The notes: a model not told the origin generated them from the letters alone. DNA of 64,000 nt from an uncultured Halocynthiibacter sp. (GCA_947503035.1 CANNCD010000007.1:1-64000), one strand, 5' to 3'. Positions 26,977 to 36,337 are shown, counted from the first letter of the stretch. Program-made: numbers and translations.

Positions 26977-28674
26977 ATGCCGTACGTCGCACCTGTTGAA
27001 GAATATAAATTCATTTTTGATCACATCGTTGATCTCGAGCAGGTCATTGCGATGCCGAAATTCGCCGAGGCCACCCCAGATATGCGCGATGCAATTTTGA
27101 TCGAAGCAGGCAAACTGTGTACCGATATCATTGCCCCCCTCCAACGCAACGGAGATCTTGATCCGGCGGTTCTTGAAAACGGCAAAGTCCGCACCTCAAA
27201 GGGGTTCGCAGAAGGGTATGAAGCCATCGCAGAAGGTGGCTGGATCGGCATGGCCGCGTCACCTGAAAACGGCGGCATGGGGCTTCCTTTTTCTATTGCG
27301 ACTGCGGTGAATGAAATGATGGCGGCGGGGTGTCTGTCGCTTCAACTTAACCCATTGATGAGCCAAGGCCAGATCGAGGCCCTTGAACATCACGCCTCGG
27401 ATGAGATCAAAGACCTGTACCTTCCCAAGCTCATCTCGGGTGAATGGTCCGGCACGATGAACCTGACCGAACCGGGGGCGGGGTCGGATGTTGGTGCGCT
27501 TGTCTCCAAGGCGGTTCCGAATGGCGATGGCACCTATGCGGTGTCTGGCCAAAAGATCTTTATCACTTGGGGCGATAACGATTTCACCGAAAACGTCTGT
27601 CATCTGGTTCTGGCCCGTTTACCTGACGGGCCTGCGGGCACCAAAGGGATCAGCCTCTTTATGGTGCCGCGCCATATCCCCGATGAGGATGGGGTTCCCG
27701 GTGTCGCGAATACGCTCAAGGTTGTGTCGCTTGAACATAAGCTGGGTCTCCATGGATCGCCGACCGCAGTTATGGAATATGACGGCGCGACAGGTTGGCT
27801 GGTCGGCACAGAACATGGCGGCATGAAAGCCATGTTCACCATGATGAACAATGCCCGTGTTGGCGTAGGCGGACAGGGCATTGGCGTGTCCGAAGGGGCA
27901 TATCAACAGGCGCTCGCCTATGCGATGGACCGCAAACAGGGCAAGACCATTATCGACCACGCCGACGTGCGTCGGATGTTGGCGACGATGAAATCCGAAA
28001 CCTTTGCGGCGCGTTCAATCATGTTGGCCTGCGCTGTTGCGCTTGATATGGCGACGGCGACGTCTGATGCCGATTGGGTGGCACGGGCCGCGTTTTTGAC
28101 GCCTATCGCCAAAAGCTTCGGCACGGATGTGGGCAATGAAATGGCTGCGCTGGGCGTGCAGGTGCACGGCGGCATGGGCTTTATCGAAGAAACCGGTGCC
28201 GCACAGTGGGGCCGCGATGCGCGGGTCACCACGATCTACGAAGGCACCAACGGTATCCAAGCGATGGACCTTGTCGCACGTAAAATGATGGACGGCGGCG
28301 AAACCGCGTTCCGTCTCCTCGAAGAGATCGAACAGGCCGCCGAGGGCGCGCGTGGTCGCTTGCCCAATATGGCCACTGCGCTTTGGGATGCGGCGGAATC
28401 GCTTCGTGAAGCGACGGAATGGTTGGTCGAACAGGACGATCTGGAAAACCGTTTTGCCGGTGCGGTCCCCTATCAACGGGCCTTTGCGCGGGTGCTGGGC
28501 GGATACTATCACTTGCGTGCCGCCATCGCGGAGGGCAAAGAGGGACCACGCACCCGATTGGCCCGTTTCTATATTAAGCGGATCATGCCAGAATACGCCG
28601 CGCTTTTGGTTCATGCCCGCGAAGGGGCGACGGATTTGATGGCGCTGACCCCAGAGGACCTATCGACTCAATGA
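26977..28674 (+). CDS. acyl-CoA dehydrogenase
   Basis: A 565-residue FAD enzyme that oxidises an acyl-CoA to the 2-enoyl-CoA. It has the long architecture with an extra C-terminal domain, shared by FadE-like enzymes and by DmdC of dimethylsulfoniopropionate breakdown. Family motifs include MNLTEPGAGSDVG, the GGMGFIEETG loop and YEGTNGIQAMDL, which contains the probable catalytic Glu. ATG 26977 is supported by GAGGGGA 7-13 bases upstream. Substrate (medium/long acyl-CoA or methylmercaptopropionyl-CoA) cannot be decided here. It is coupled to the MBL gene by an ATGA overlap. Confidence 0.88.
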   Translation: MPYVAPVEEYKFIFDHIVDLEQVIAMPKFAEATPDMRDAILIEAGKLCTDIIAPLQRNGDLDPAVLENGKVRTSKGFAEGYEAIAEGGWIGMAASPENGGMGLPFSIATAVNEMMAAGCLSLQLNPLMSQGQIEALEHHASDEIKDLYLPKLISGEWSGTMNLTEPGAGSDVGALVSKAVPNGDGTYAVSGQKIFITWGDNDFTENVCHLVLARLPDGPAGTKGISLFMVPRHIPDEDGVPGVANTLKVVSLEHKLGLHGSPTAVMEYDGATGWLVGTEHGGMKAMFTMMNNARVGVGGQGIGVSEGAYQQALAYAMDRKQGKTIIDHADVRRMLATMKSETFAARSIMLACAVALDMATATSDADWVARAAFLTPIAKSFGTDVGNEMAALGVQVHGGMGFIEETGAAQWGRDARVTTIYEGTNGIQAMDLVARKMMDGGETAFRLLEEIEQAAEGARGRLPNMATALWDAAESLREATEWLVEQDDLENRFAGAVPYQRAFARVLGGYYHLRAAIAEGKEGPRTRLARFYIKRIMPEYAALLVHAREGATDLMALTPEDLSTQ

Positions 28675-29726
28675 CAGATTCCCCCGCCGGCCTGACGTTC
28701 CCATTCGAAACGCCACCATCGCGGGGTGAAGTCATCGAGATCGCGGACGATGTGTACTGGGTGCGCATGCCGCTTCCGATGAAGCTCGATCATGTGAATG
28801 TCTATGTGTTTGGTGATGACGATGGGTTAACCGTGGTCGACACCGGCATCGACACCCGCACGAGCCGAAAAATCTGGACCGACCTTCTGGCGGGGCCATT
28901 GGGTGGGCGACCGGTTGTGCGTGTTGTTCTAACGCATCACCATATGGACCACGTCGGCCTTGCGGGGTGGTTCGCCACCGATCATGGTGCCGAGATTGTC
29001 ACGACGCGGACCGCGTGGCTCTATGCGCGGATGTTGCAGATGGATGTGCAGGAACGCCCAACCCCGCAGGCCGTGAAATACTGGACACGTGCCGGCATGC
29101 CCGGGGACATCATGGACGCGCGTAAGGACCAGCGGCCCTTCAACACCGCAGACGTGGTTGCGCCGATCCCCGTTGGGTTTACGTCGGTACGCCGTGGCGA
29201 TGTTCTGCGTTTTGGACGTCGCACCTGGGATGTACGTTTTGGCGGAGGGCACGCGCCAGACCACCTGACCCTTTGGTCGCGCGACGATCAATTGGTCGTG
29301 ATGGGCGATCAGGTCATCAGCTCAATCTCGCCCAATATCGGGGTTTATGTGACCGAGCCAAACGCCGACCCACTGACCGATTGGATCGATACCTGCACCG
29401 CGTTTTTACCCCACGCCCGAGAGGATCATCTTGTTCTGTCGGGGCACAAACGCCCGTTTGTGGGTTTGCCGCATCGGCTTAATTCATTGATCCAAAACCA
29501 TGAAACGGCACTGGATCGGTTGTTGGCATTTTTGGCCAAGCCGGCAACGGCACACGATACGTTCTCGACTCTGTTCAAACGGACCATTGGCGACGGTGAA
29601 TATTCCCTCGCATTGGGCGAGGCGATGGCCCACCTGAACCATCTCTATTTCAGGGGTGACATCACCCGCGAGACCCGCGAAGATGGGGTCTATATTTGGC
29701 AGGCGAGGACAGATCATGGACAATAA
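28671..29726 (+). CDS. metallo-beta-lactamase-fold hydrolase
   Basis: 351 residues with the MBL metal motif HxHxDH intact (His89, His91, Asp93, His94 in THHHMDHVG), a later GHAPDHL and the SGHK histidine. The C-terminal ~80 residues are the winged-helix tail found in this glyoxalase-II-like subfamily. The start overlaps the acyl-CoA dehydrogenase stop, so a thioesterase or CoA-ester hydrolase role in the same pathway is inferred, not shown. The DUF6173 gene begins 11 bases inside its end. Confidence 0.85.
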   Translation: MTDSPAGLTFPFETPPSRGEVIEIADDVYWVRMPLPMKLDHVNVYVFGDDDGLTVVDTGIDTRTSRKIWTDLLAGPLGGRPVVRVVLTHHHMDHVGLAGWFATDHGAEIVTTRTAWLYARMLQMDVQERPTPQAVKYWTRAGMPGDIMDARKDQRPFNTADVVAPIPVGFTSVRRGDVLRFGRRTWDVRFGGGHAPDHLTLWSRDDQLVVMGDQVISSISPNIGVYVTEPNADPLTDWIDTCTAFLPHAREDHLVLSGHKRPFVGLPHRLNSLIQNHETALDRLLAFLAKPATAHDTFSTLFKRTIGDGEYSLALGEAMAHLNHLYFRGDITRETREDGVYIWQARTDHGQ

Positions 29727-30177
29727 AATCAAGACCACCGCAGAGGCCGTCGAAGCAGACGCGATTCCGCGCGCCCACGTCGTTCATTTGGACCCCGCCG
29801 AGGCATCTGCCGGAAACCAGCCGCTCCCGAATGCCTTGGCCAAGAAACCTGTTGCCAAGAAGTCGGATGCGCAATGGGCCTATGAACGTTTGGTGGTGTT
29901 CATCAAGAAATTCGAAGAGACCTTGGACGCGGAACATGAAATCGCAATGGGGTTTGTCGGCGGCGATTCCGGTGTCCTCCGTATCCAAGGTATCGGCTAT
30001 TTCGACCCTGATATCTTGACATTTTACGGCACCGACGAATCTGGCGCCAAGATGCAATTGGTGCAGCACGTGTCCCAGCTTTCGGTGATGCTGCGCGCCC
30101 TTCCAAAACCCACCGCCCAGCCCGAGCCAACGCGAATCGGCTTTCGTCTGGCGGAAGATCTCGAAAAAGAGACTTAA
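29716..30177 (+). CDS. DUF6173 family protein
   Basis: 153 residues from ATG 29716, overlapping the MBL gene by 11 bases. The N-terminal third is Ala/Pro-rich and probably disordered. The rest (about 50-150) contains WAYERLVVFIKKFEE, GGDSGVLRIQGIGYFDPDI and GFRLAEDLE, which I recognise as the DUF6173 family of Rhodobacterales. It has no signal peptide or transmembrane helix, and no known function. Confidence 0.8.
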   Translation: MDNKIKTTAEAVEADAIPRAHVVHLDPAEASAGNQPLPNALAKKPVAKKSDAQWAYERLVVFIKKFEETLDAEHEIAMGFVGGDSGVLRIQGIGYFDPDILTFYGTDESGAKMQLVQHVSQLSVMLRALPKPTAQPEPTRIGFRLAEDLEKET

Positions 30178-30261
30178 ACGCGTTGTTTTGACCCAATTCG
30201 GGGGCGTGACAGGGGGCGGAAATTCGGTTATCCAACCCCCAAACAGTATTAGGAGATGATC

Positions 30262-30396
30262 ATGTCAGATCACAAACACGGCGAAATGAACATCGAAGCA
30301 CAAGAACACGCATTCGCGGGTTTCATTAAGTTCTCCAAATGGGGCATCATTATTTCCCTTGGCGTTCTTATCTTTATGGCGCTTGTAAACGCGTAA
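30262..30396 (+). CDS. aa3-type cytochrome c oxidase subunit IV
   Basis: A 44-residue protein with one transmembrane helix (about 25-42) preceded by the family-typical EHAFAGFIKFSKWG. This matches the small subunit IV of alphaproteobacterial aa3 oxidase (COX4 pro family) in length and sequence. An AGGAG ribosome-binding site lies about 8 bases before the ATG. The large oxidase subunits are not in the window. Confidence 0.9.
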   Translation: MSDHKHGEMNIEAQEHAFAGFIKFSKWGIIISLGVLIFMALVNA

Positions 30397-30421
30397 TGTG
30401 CGATTGCACGGTGGGGACGAT

Positions 30422-31018
30422 ATGAAGAAACATCTGATTGTTTTGGCGGCCCCACTTATGCTTGCGGCTTGTGCCGGTGAATCCATCTGGGCACCGGACG
30501 AGGCCATCAATGCCTATAGCTATGTGCATGATGGCCCGCCGACCCTGACCCTTATGACGGTCATCAACAACCATTCCGGAAGCAGCGGCCACACGGGCCT
30601 TATGATCAACGCGTCTGAACGTGTGATCTGGGACCCCGCGGGTACGTTTGAATTGCCACAGGCGCCGGAACGTAACGACGTGCACTATGGCATTACGCCG
30701 GAACTTTTTGCGGTTTACGTCGACTACCACGCCCGCGACGCGTGGCACACCGTGATCCAACAGATCGAAGTCACCCCCGAGGTAGCCGAACTTGCCCTGC
30801 GCGAGGTTGAGGCATATGGCGCGGTGCCAAAATCATACTGTTCGAACAGCACCTCGGAAATCCTGGGTCGTTTGCCCGGCTTCGAAGGCTTCCCACGGCA
30901 TCTGTTCCCGAAACAGACGATGAAATCCTTTGCTAAGCTGCCGAATGTCACGACCGAAACGGTCTATGAATTCGACGACGAAGACAGCAAAGTTTTGGTC
31001 CAACTGACCACCAACTAG
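30422..31018 (+). CDS. lipoprotein with possible permuted papain-like (NlpC/LRAT-type) fold
   Basis: 198 residues with a lipoprotein signal ending in LAAC (Cys at about residue 17). The mature part has a conserved-looking His in SGHTGLMI, a VIWDPAGTF strand, and a Cys in KSYCSNSTSEIL. The His-before-Cys order matches circularly permuted NlpC/P60 or LRAT-like cysteine hydrolases. That assignment is inference from motif layout. ATG 30422 lies 25 bases after the oxidase subunit. The stop overlaps the azlD stop on the other strand. Confidence 0.7.
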   Translation: MKKHLIVLAAPLMLAACAGESIWAPDEAINAYSYVHDGPPTLTLMTVINNHSGSSGHTGLMINASERVIWDPAGTFELPQAPERNDVHYGITPELFAVYVDYHARDAWHTVIQQIEVTPEVAELALREVEAYGAVPKSYCSNSTSEILGRLPGFEGFPRHLFPKQTMKSFAKLPNVTTETVYEFDDEDSKVLVQLTTN

Positions 31019-31344
31019 CCCAGAAAATACATCATCCCATAGAGCGTCACGGCCCCAGATGTGATCGATAGGATCACGTTCTTGGTCTTGATCCCGACGG
31101 CCATTGTGACGGTCGCCGCCAAAAGACGCGCGGGGTCCGGTTGGCCGCCTGTTGCCTCGGGGAAGAACACCAATGGCGCGGCGATCCCAGGAAGAACCGC
31201 AACGGGCGTATAGCGCAATAGGCGCAGGATCCAGCTTGGGATGTCGCGGTTGCCCACAAGTCCAATAAAGGAAAACCGGATCAAGAATGTCCCGACACCC
31301 ATGGCCGCGATGATGAACCAGATGTTTGCATCAGAATAATTCAT
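31015..31344 (-). CDS. azlD: AzlD-family branched-chain amino acid exporter subunit
   Basis: 109 residues with three or four hydrophobic helices and the family segment GVGTFLIRFSF near the N-terminus. AzlD is the small partner of AzlC in branched-chain amino acid export (BrnFE type). ATG 31344 overlaps the azlC stop by 4 bases. An upstream extension in the same frame lies inside azlC and is rejected. Confidence 0.88.
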   Translation of the reverse strand: MNYSDANIWFIIAAMGVGTFLIRFSFIGLVGNRDIPSWILRLLRYTPVAVLPGIAAPLVFFPEATGGQPDPARLLAATVTMAVGIKTKNVILSITSGAVTLYGMMYFLG

Positions 31345-32051
31345 GCCGCGTGCCCTTCCATTTTGGTTTCGATAAATGCGCCGACGCACATCGCAATGAG
31401 GGCCGCGATAATTAGGCCAAGCCCGAACGGCACGAACGCAAGCAAAAGCGCAAGCACGACAGATGTAAGTGCCGCGGCAACGTGCGCGATGGTCTTAAGC
31501 GCAGGCGCAACCAGCGCCAAGAACGAGATCGGCACGGCGAAATCCAACGCAAATTCGGGCGGAATACGCGCACCAAAGACAGCCCCGAGATAGGTGCTTA
31601 TGTACCACGCAATAAACACAGGAAGCCCCGTTCCCGTGAAATAGGCGACACGTTCGGCGGTGCTTAGGTTCGGAGTGTTCTCGAATTCGGCCACGCCAAG
31701 GGCGTAGGTCTGATCCACAAGCCCATAGGACATCAGGGCGCGTTTCCACATCGATACATCCCGCAGGTACGGCGCGATGGATGCCGAATACATGGCCATG
31801 CGCAGATTGACCGTCAGTGCGGTCAGGATCACGATCAAGGTCGGGACGTTTTCGGTCATCAGTTGAACGGCGGCGAATTGCGACGCGCCTGCAATCACAA
31901 GAAAGCTGAACCCCATGACTTCGGCGAGGTTAAATCCCGCCTCGGTGCCAACCACGCCAAACAACAGCCCAAACGGCAAGATGATGATCAGGAACGGGGT
32001 TCCGTGCCCGAGCCCGCGCAAAAATGCTGATTTCGTGGTGGTGGAGGCCAT
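31341..32051 (-). CDS. azlC: AzlC-family branched-chain amino acid exporter subunit
   Basis: The 236-residue large subunit of the AzlCD exporter. Typical features are the N-terminal PFGLLFGVVG, the AGASQFAAVQL signature and LTALTVNLRMAMYSASIAP. About seven helices are expected. It is divergent from mobA; the 153-base gap contains a perfect 15-bp palindrome. Exported substrate is presumably leucine, isoleucine, valine or similar. Confidence 0.9.
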   Translation of the reverse strand: MASTTTKSAFLRGLGHGTPFLIIILPFGLLFGVVGTEAGFNLAEVMGFSFLVIAGASQFAAVQLMTENVPTLIVILTALTVNLRMAMYSASIAPYLRDVSMWKRALMSYGLVDQTYALGVAEFENTPNLSTAERVAYFTGTGLPVFIAWYISTYLGAVFGARIPPEFALDFAVPISFLALVAPALKTIAHVAAALTSVVLALLLAFVPFGLGLIIAALIAMCVGAFIETKMEGHAA

Positions 32052-32126
32052 GGGTTGCTCCTACAATATGGCAAATGAATTCGGGTACGCTATTGTGCGG
32101 GAATGGGAATGACAAGTGGCTGAAAT

Positions 32127-32141
32127 ATCAAAAATTTTGAT
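32127..32141. promoter_or_regulatory. 15-bp perfect palindrome between azlC and mobA
   Basis: ATCAAAA-A-TTTTGAT lies about 75 bases upstream of azlC and 64 bases upstream of mobA. Such an AT-rich dyad could be an operator, for example for an Lrp-type regulator next to an amino acid exporter. No T-run or GC stem suggests a terminator. Confidence 0.35.
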
Positions 32142-32204
32142 GCCATGTGTCACGTGGGATCGAATACGGCACTTGGGTCTCGCCGCTATGATGAAGGCAC
32201 GCAG

Positions 32205-32810
32205 ATGATGAAACAACCAGTCGCAGTGATCCTTGCAGGTGGACAGGCCCGCCGGATGGGCGGGGGCGACAAGGCGTTGATGACCCTTGCCGGTCGTCCG
32301 ATGATTTCGCATGTTCTGGACCGGATCGAACCACAGGTCGCGGGGCTGTGTGTGAATGCCAATGGCGATCCGGATCGGTTCAAACGGTTTGGTCTGCCGG
32401 TGGTTAGGGATAGTGTTGAAGGTTTTGTCGGTCCTCTTGCGGGGATTCTGGCAGGGCTCGATTGGGCAGCTGAACGTGGGCATGATCACGTGGTCAGCGT
32501 CGCGGCCGACACGCCGTTTTTTCCACCTGATTTGGTGCCGTATCTGTTGATGGGGCTTGATAATGGGCCGATCTCTCTGGCCATGACGGGCGATCAGGTG
32601 CATCCGACATTTGGGATCTGGCCCGTGGCGGTTCGGGATGAATTGCGCGCTGCGTTGATGGATGGCACGCGGCGGGTGTTGGACTGGACCACGGCGCAGG
32701 GCGCAACGACGGTTCCGTTTTTCCAGACCGATCCTGATCCGTTTTTCAACATCAACACCCCCGATGATCTCGCGCTGGCCGAGAGCTATTTCACAAAGGA
32801 CGCGTCATGA
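32205..32810 (+). CDS. mobA: molybdenum cofactor guanylyltransferase
   Basis: The 201-residue enzyme transfers GMP from GTP to Mo-molybdopterin to make the bis-MGD precursor. The nucleotide loop LAGGQARRMGGGDKA is at the N-terminus; VSVAADTPFFPP carries the Mg-binding Asp; and NINTPDDL is near the end. ATG 32205 and ATG 32208 are both possible. The stop overlaps the mobB-moeA start by 4 bases. Confidence 0.93.
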   Translation: MMKQPVAVILAGGQARRMGGGDKALMTLAGRPMISHVLDRIEPQVAGLCVNANGDPDRFKRFGLPVVRDSVEGFVGPLAGILAGLDWAAERGHDHVVSVAADTPFFPPDLVPYLLMGLDNGPISLAMTGDQVHPTFGIWPVAVRDELRAALMDGTRRVLDWTTAQGATTVPFFQTDPDPFFNINTPDDLALAESYFTKDAS

Positions 32811-34543
32811 ACGTATACGGGATCACCGGCTGGAAGAACGCCGGTAAGACGGGGTTGATGGAACGGCTGGTGGCCGAATTTACCGCGCGCGGGTTGAAGG
32901 TGTCGACCGTCAAACACGCCCACCACCGGTTCGATATTGACCACCCCGGCAAAGACAGCCACCGCCACCGCGAAGCCGGAGCACGCGAGGTGATCCTGAG
33001 CAGTGGTGTGCGTTGGGCCCATATGGGCGAATTGCGTGGCGACGATGAACCGACGCTTGAAACGCATCTCGCGCGGCTCGCGCCCTGTGATCTGGTCTTG
33101 ATCGAAGGGTATAAGGGCGAGACCCACCCCAAGATTGAAGCGCATCGTGCGGAGACCGGCAATCCGTTGATCGCGCCGGATGACCCACGTATTCGTGCGA
33201 TTGCGAGCGATGTGTCGCTTGATGGAATGCCGGTTCCGGTTCTTGATCTGGATGACACGACAGGGATTGCCGATTTTATCGCGGCGGATTTGGCACCGTC
33301 CCCCAAGGCGACCCTTGGGAACGACTGTTTCGCGCTTCCTACTGGTGTTGAGTGGATCAAGACCGAGGCCGCGCTTGCGGCGCTTCGGGATCGGTTGGTG
33401 TCGGTGGTGGGGGATGAGACCATTGCTACGGATAGTGCACTGGGACGAGTGTTGTCCTCCGATGTTGTGGCACGTCGGTCCAATCCGCCGTCCGCGAATT
33501 CGGCGGTTGATGGGTATGGGTTCGCGCATGACGGGGCGAAGGAACAGGTGCTTGAACTGTCCGAGGGGCGGTCGGCGGCGGGTGCGCCGTTCGACGGTGT
33601 CGTTGGGGCCGGGCAGGCGGTGCGTATTCTGACGGGGGCGATGATCCCAATGGGCGTCGACACCGTCGTTCTACAAGAAGATGTGGTTGTCGCGAATGGC
33701 AGCGTGACCTTTGCTGCGCCACGTAAGGGTGCGAATTGCCGACGTGCGGGCGAAGACATCGATGCGGGTGCTGTGGCCTTGGAACGTGGGCGGCGTGTGA
33801 CCTCACAGGATATCGCCTTTTTGACCTCGGTCGGCGTTGGACAAGTTTCAGTGAGTAAACCGCTAAGGGTCGGAGTGTTGTCCACAGGGGATGAATTGGC
33901 CCCGCCGGAACCCGCGCAGGGGCCGAGCCGGACATACGACGCGAACCGTCCGATGTTGTTGTCGCTGGTGCAGGCGTGGGGGTGCGAAGCGGTTGATCTG
34001 GGCCATGTGGACGACGATCGCGACGCGCTGAAGGCCGCGCTTGATGATGGTGCGACGCGTGCCGATGTGATCGTGACATCGGGCGGGGCATCCGCGGGCG
34101 AAGAGGATCACGTTTCGGCCCTATTGAGTGACGCGGGCGCGATGCATCACTGGCGGCTCGCGATCAAACCCGGTCGGCCTCTCGCGCTTGCACAGTGGTC
34201 GGGTGTGCCGGTGTTTGGGTTGCCAGGGAACCCTGTGGCTGCCTTTGTCTGTGCATTGGTGTTTGCGCGCCCATCCTTGGCGGTGCTTGGGGGCGGGGCG
34301 TGGGTGGAACCCCAAGGCTTCGACGTGCCGGCGGCGTTTGAGAAACGCAAGAAGGGCGGAAGACGGGAATACCTGCGCGCGCGCATTCGCAATGGCGCGG
34401 TCGAGGTGTTCAAATCCGAAGGCTCGGCCCGCATTTCCGGCCTAAGCTGGGCCGAAGGATTGGTGGAATTGCCCGAAGACGCGAGTACCATCACCAAGGG
34501 CGACTTGGTGCGATACGTGCCGTTCTCGAGCTTTGGGATCTAG
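32807..34543 (+). CDS. MobB-MoeA fusion for molybdenum cofactor synthesis
   Basis: 578 residues joining two enzymes. Residues 1 to about 165 are MobB: a P-loop GTP-binding protein with GWKNAGKT (8-15), KHAHH and LVLIEGYK. Residues about 180-578 are MoeA, the molybdenum insertase, with SAVDGYG, TGAMIPMGVDTV, VLSTGDEL, SGGASAGEEDH and GLPGNPVAAF. The fusion couples metal insertion and nucleotide attachment and follows mobA by overlap. No frameshift is seen, so this is a genuine single chain. The stop overlaps the converging gene. Confidence 0.93.
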   Translation: MNVYGITGWKNAGKTGLMERLVAEFTARGLKVSTVKHAHHRFDIDHPGKDSHRHREAGAREVILSSGVRWAHMGELRGDDEPTLETHLARLAPCDLVLIEGYKGETHPKIEAHRAETGNPLIAPDDPRIRAIASDVSLDGMPVPVLDLDDTTGIADFIAADLAPSPKATLGNDCFALPTGVEWIKTEAALAALRDRLVSVVGDETIATDSALGRVLSSDVVARRSNPPSANSAVDGYGFAHDGAKEQVLELSEGRSAAGAPFDGVVGAGQAVRILTGAMIPMGVDTVVLQEDVVVANGSVTFAAPRKGANCRRAGEDIDAGAVALERGRRVTSQDIAFLTSVGVGQVSVSKPLRVGVLSTGDELAPPEPAQGPSRTYDANRPMLLSLVQAWGCEAVDLGHVDDDRDALKAALDDGATRADVIVTSGGASAGEEDHVSALLSDAGAMHHWRLAIKPGRPLALAQWSGVPVFGLPGNPVAAFVCALVFARPSLAVLGGGAWVEPQGFDVPAAFEKRKKGGRREYLRARIRNGAVEVFKSEGSARISGLSWAEGLVELPEDASTITKGDLVRYVPFSSFGI

Positions 34544-35553
34544 TCGAAGGTGCCGGCCACGCGGCCAAGCAACATGAAGGCGCGCGCAGAACGGGTTTCG
34601 GACAGGGCGGCGACCTCGGTGTCGTCGGCCTCTTCGCAGAATTCGATCAAGGATTTGTCGAACTGGCGTAGGAAATGGTGCACCGTGTCGCGAAACACGG
34701 GGTCCTGACGCATGCGGCCAGAGGTCAACGCAAGGCTTGAGCGATCACGAATGCCACCAAGGGCAGACACCGACGGACCACGATCCCCATTTGCGAACTT
34801 GCGCCAGATTTCGGGACGGGCGCGGTCGGGGCGCAGGTCATCCATGTAGATGCCGTCTTGGCTCATCAATGTCAGAACGTCTTGGGCCGCTTGGATCAAC
34901 TTGCTTGCTTTGCGGTCCTTTAGGGCACGACGAAGTGCACCAAAACCCACGTTATCCTCGGGGTTTTCCGGAAAGTTCACCGCGCGAATGAAGTCGGCCC
35001 GTAGGATCGGGGGCTGGATGTCTTCGGCGGTTGTGCCGAGTTCAAGCTTGGTCTGATCGAACGACGCCTCGTCCACGGGACCCTCGATGCGCACCGGTTC
35101 TTGGCGACGTTCACGGGATGATGTGAAGGTGACAATCGCGCTTTCGGTTTGTTTTTGCGCGGCGGCGATTTCGTCAAGTTTGCGCGCGACCGCTGGATCG
35201 GCGGTCGCGGCATTCGCACGTTGCCCGTCCAAATAGGTTTTGCGCATCCCGTCGATTGCGGCCTGAAGGCGCGTCGCCTCTTCGCGCATGATACGGGCGC
35301 TGCGGGCGGTGGCCGCACCGACCCAGATCACAGCAACAGGCAGGAACACAGCCACAACCGTCATCATCACCCGCAAGGGGTCATCGGGCGCCTCGCTTGT
35401 GTCGACAAAAAAGAAATAGGCCGCGCTCATGACGATCCAAAGCAGGCTCAGCAAAAGGGCAATCACCTCAGGCGAGGAGAAATTGCGGCTGGGTGGGGCG
35501 CGAAATTGTTGCGCCGATTGTGTCGTCGTAGATGTGCGAATGGGCGCGGCCAT
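34540..35553 (-). CDS. conserved membrane protein with coiled coil, unknown function
   Basis: 337 residues. A Thr/Ser-rich N-terminus is followed by two transmembrane helices (about 29-50 and 62-84), then a coiled-coil segment (about 85-145), then a helical soluble C-terminal domain of about 170 residues. No catalytic motif is recognised. It begins 17 bases downstream of greA on the same strand and is probably co-transcribed. The architecture suggests a cytoplasmic scaffold anchored in the inner membrane. Confidence 0.7.
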   Translation of the reverse strand: MAAPIRTSTTTQSAQQFRAPPSRNFSSPEVIALLLSLLWIVMSAAYFFFVDTSEAPDDPLRVMMTVVAVFLPVAVIWVGAATARSARIMREEATRLQAAIDGMRKTYLDGQRANAATADPAVARKLDEIAAAQKQTESAIVTFTSSRERRQEPVRIEGPVDEASFDQTKLELGTTAEDIQPPILRADFIRAVNFPENPEDNVGFGALRRALKDRKASKLIQAAQDVLTLMSQDGIYMDDLRPDRARPEIWRKFANGDRGPSVSALGGIRDRSSLALTSGRMRQDPVFRDTVHHFLRQFDKSLIEFCEEADDTEVAALSETRSARAFMLLGRVAGTFD

Positions 35554-35570
35554 GTGTATTCCGATACGGC

Positions 35571-36041
35571 TTAGATGTATTCGATTTTTAGCACTTCGTA
35601 GCTGCGTGCGCCACCTGGTGTCCGGACTTCGACGCTGTCACCTTCGTCTTTGCCGATCAATGCGCGCGCAATAGGCGATTTGATGTTCAAAAGGTTCTTT
35701 TCGATATTGGCTTCGGTTTCGCCAACAATTTGATAGGTTTTCTCTTCGTCGGTGTCTTCGTCAACCAATGTCACCGTCGCGCCGAATTTGATCGAGCCGG
35801 ACATTGCCTTGGGGTCGATGACCTCGGCCAAGGAAATAATCGCCTCAAGCTCTTTTACACGGCCTTCGATAAAGCTGTGTTTTTCGCGGGCGGAATGGTA
35901 TTCGGCGTTCTCGGACAGATCGCCGTGATCCCGTGCTTCTGCCACGGCCGCAATAATTGCGGGGCGTTCAACAGTTTTCAACTGTTTCAGTTCGGTTTCG
36001 AGCGCGACATAGCCGGCGCGTGTCATCGGGATCTTTTCCAT
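35571..36041 (-). CDS. greA: transcription elongation factor GreA
   Basis: The 156-residue factor rescues backtracked RNA polymerase. The N-terminal coiled coil starts [11 protein letters not shown] and includes [14 protein letters not shown] with its tip acidic residues. The C-terminal FKBP-like domain ends [18 protein letters not shown]. The start is ATG 36041; a GTG at 36089 in frame would add 16 residues unlike the family. Confidence 0.95.
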   Translation of the reverse strand: MEKIPMTRAGYVALETELKQLKTVERPAIIAAVAEARDHGDLSENAEYHSAREKHSFIEGRVKELEAIISLAEVIDPKAMSGSIKFGATVTLVDEDTDEEKTYQIVGETEANIEKNLLNIKSPIARALIGKDEGDSVEVRTPGGARSYEVLKIEYI

Positions 36042-36251
36042 GAATGCCTTGAATCTAGTTTGTTTCAGCGTTGTATTGATAACGCCCACTGACAGCGGAA
36101 AGTCAAGAGTCGGGCGCGGGTTTTTGCCTATGATGCGGCGTTTGCCATTTCTATTTGTTCGTGAATACGGTGTGAAATTCGGCTAATTTTCCACGTGGTT
36201 CCTGTTTGCGGTACTTATCGTCCTGATATGCCGATTAACGCAGTGTCGCAA

Positions 36252-36281
36252 TTGACCCTCACTTATCTTAACCGCTAGAAA
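36252..36281 (+). promoter_or_regulatory. candidate promoter of the ETF-QO gene
   Basis: TTGACC (36252-36257) and TAGAAA (36276-36281) are separated by 18 bases in the 296-base gap between greA and the ETF-QO gene. The -35 hexamer fits sigma-70 well and the -10 moderately. The start codon is 57 bases downstream of the -10. Nothing else in the gap could be supported. Confidence 0.35.
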
Positions 36282-36337
36282 AGCAGTAACGAGAGCTAAA
36301 CGTCAGGCGCGAACACGCCCAGCAATAAGGAACGAAT

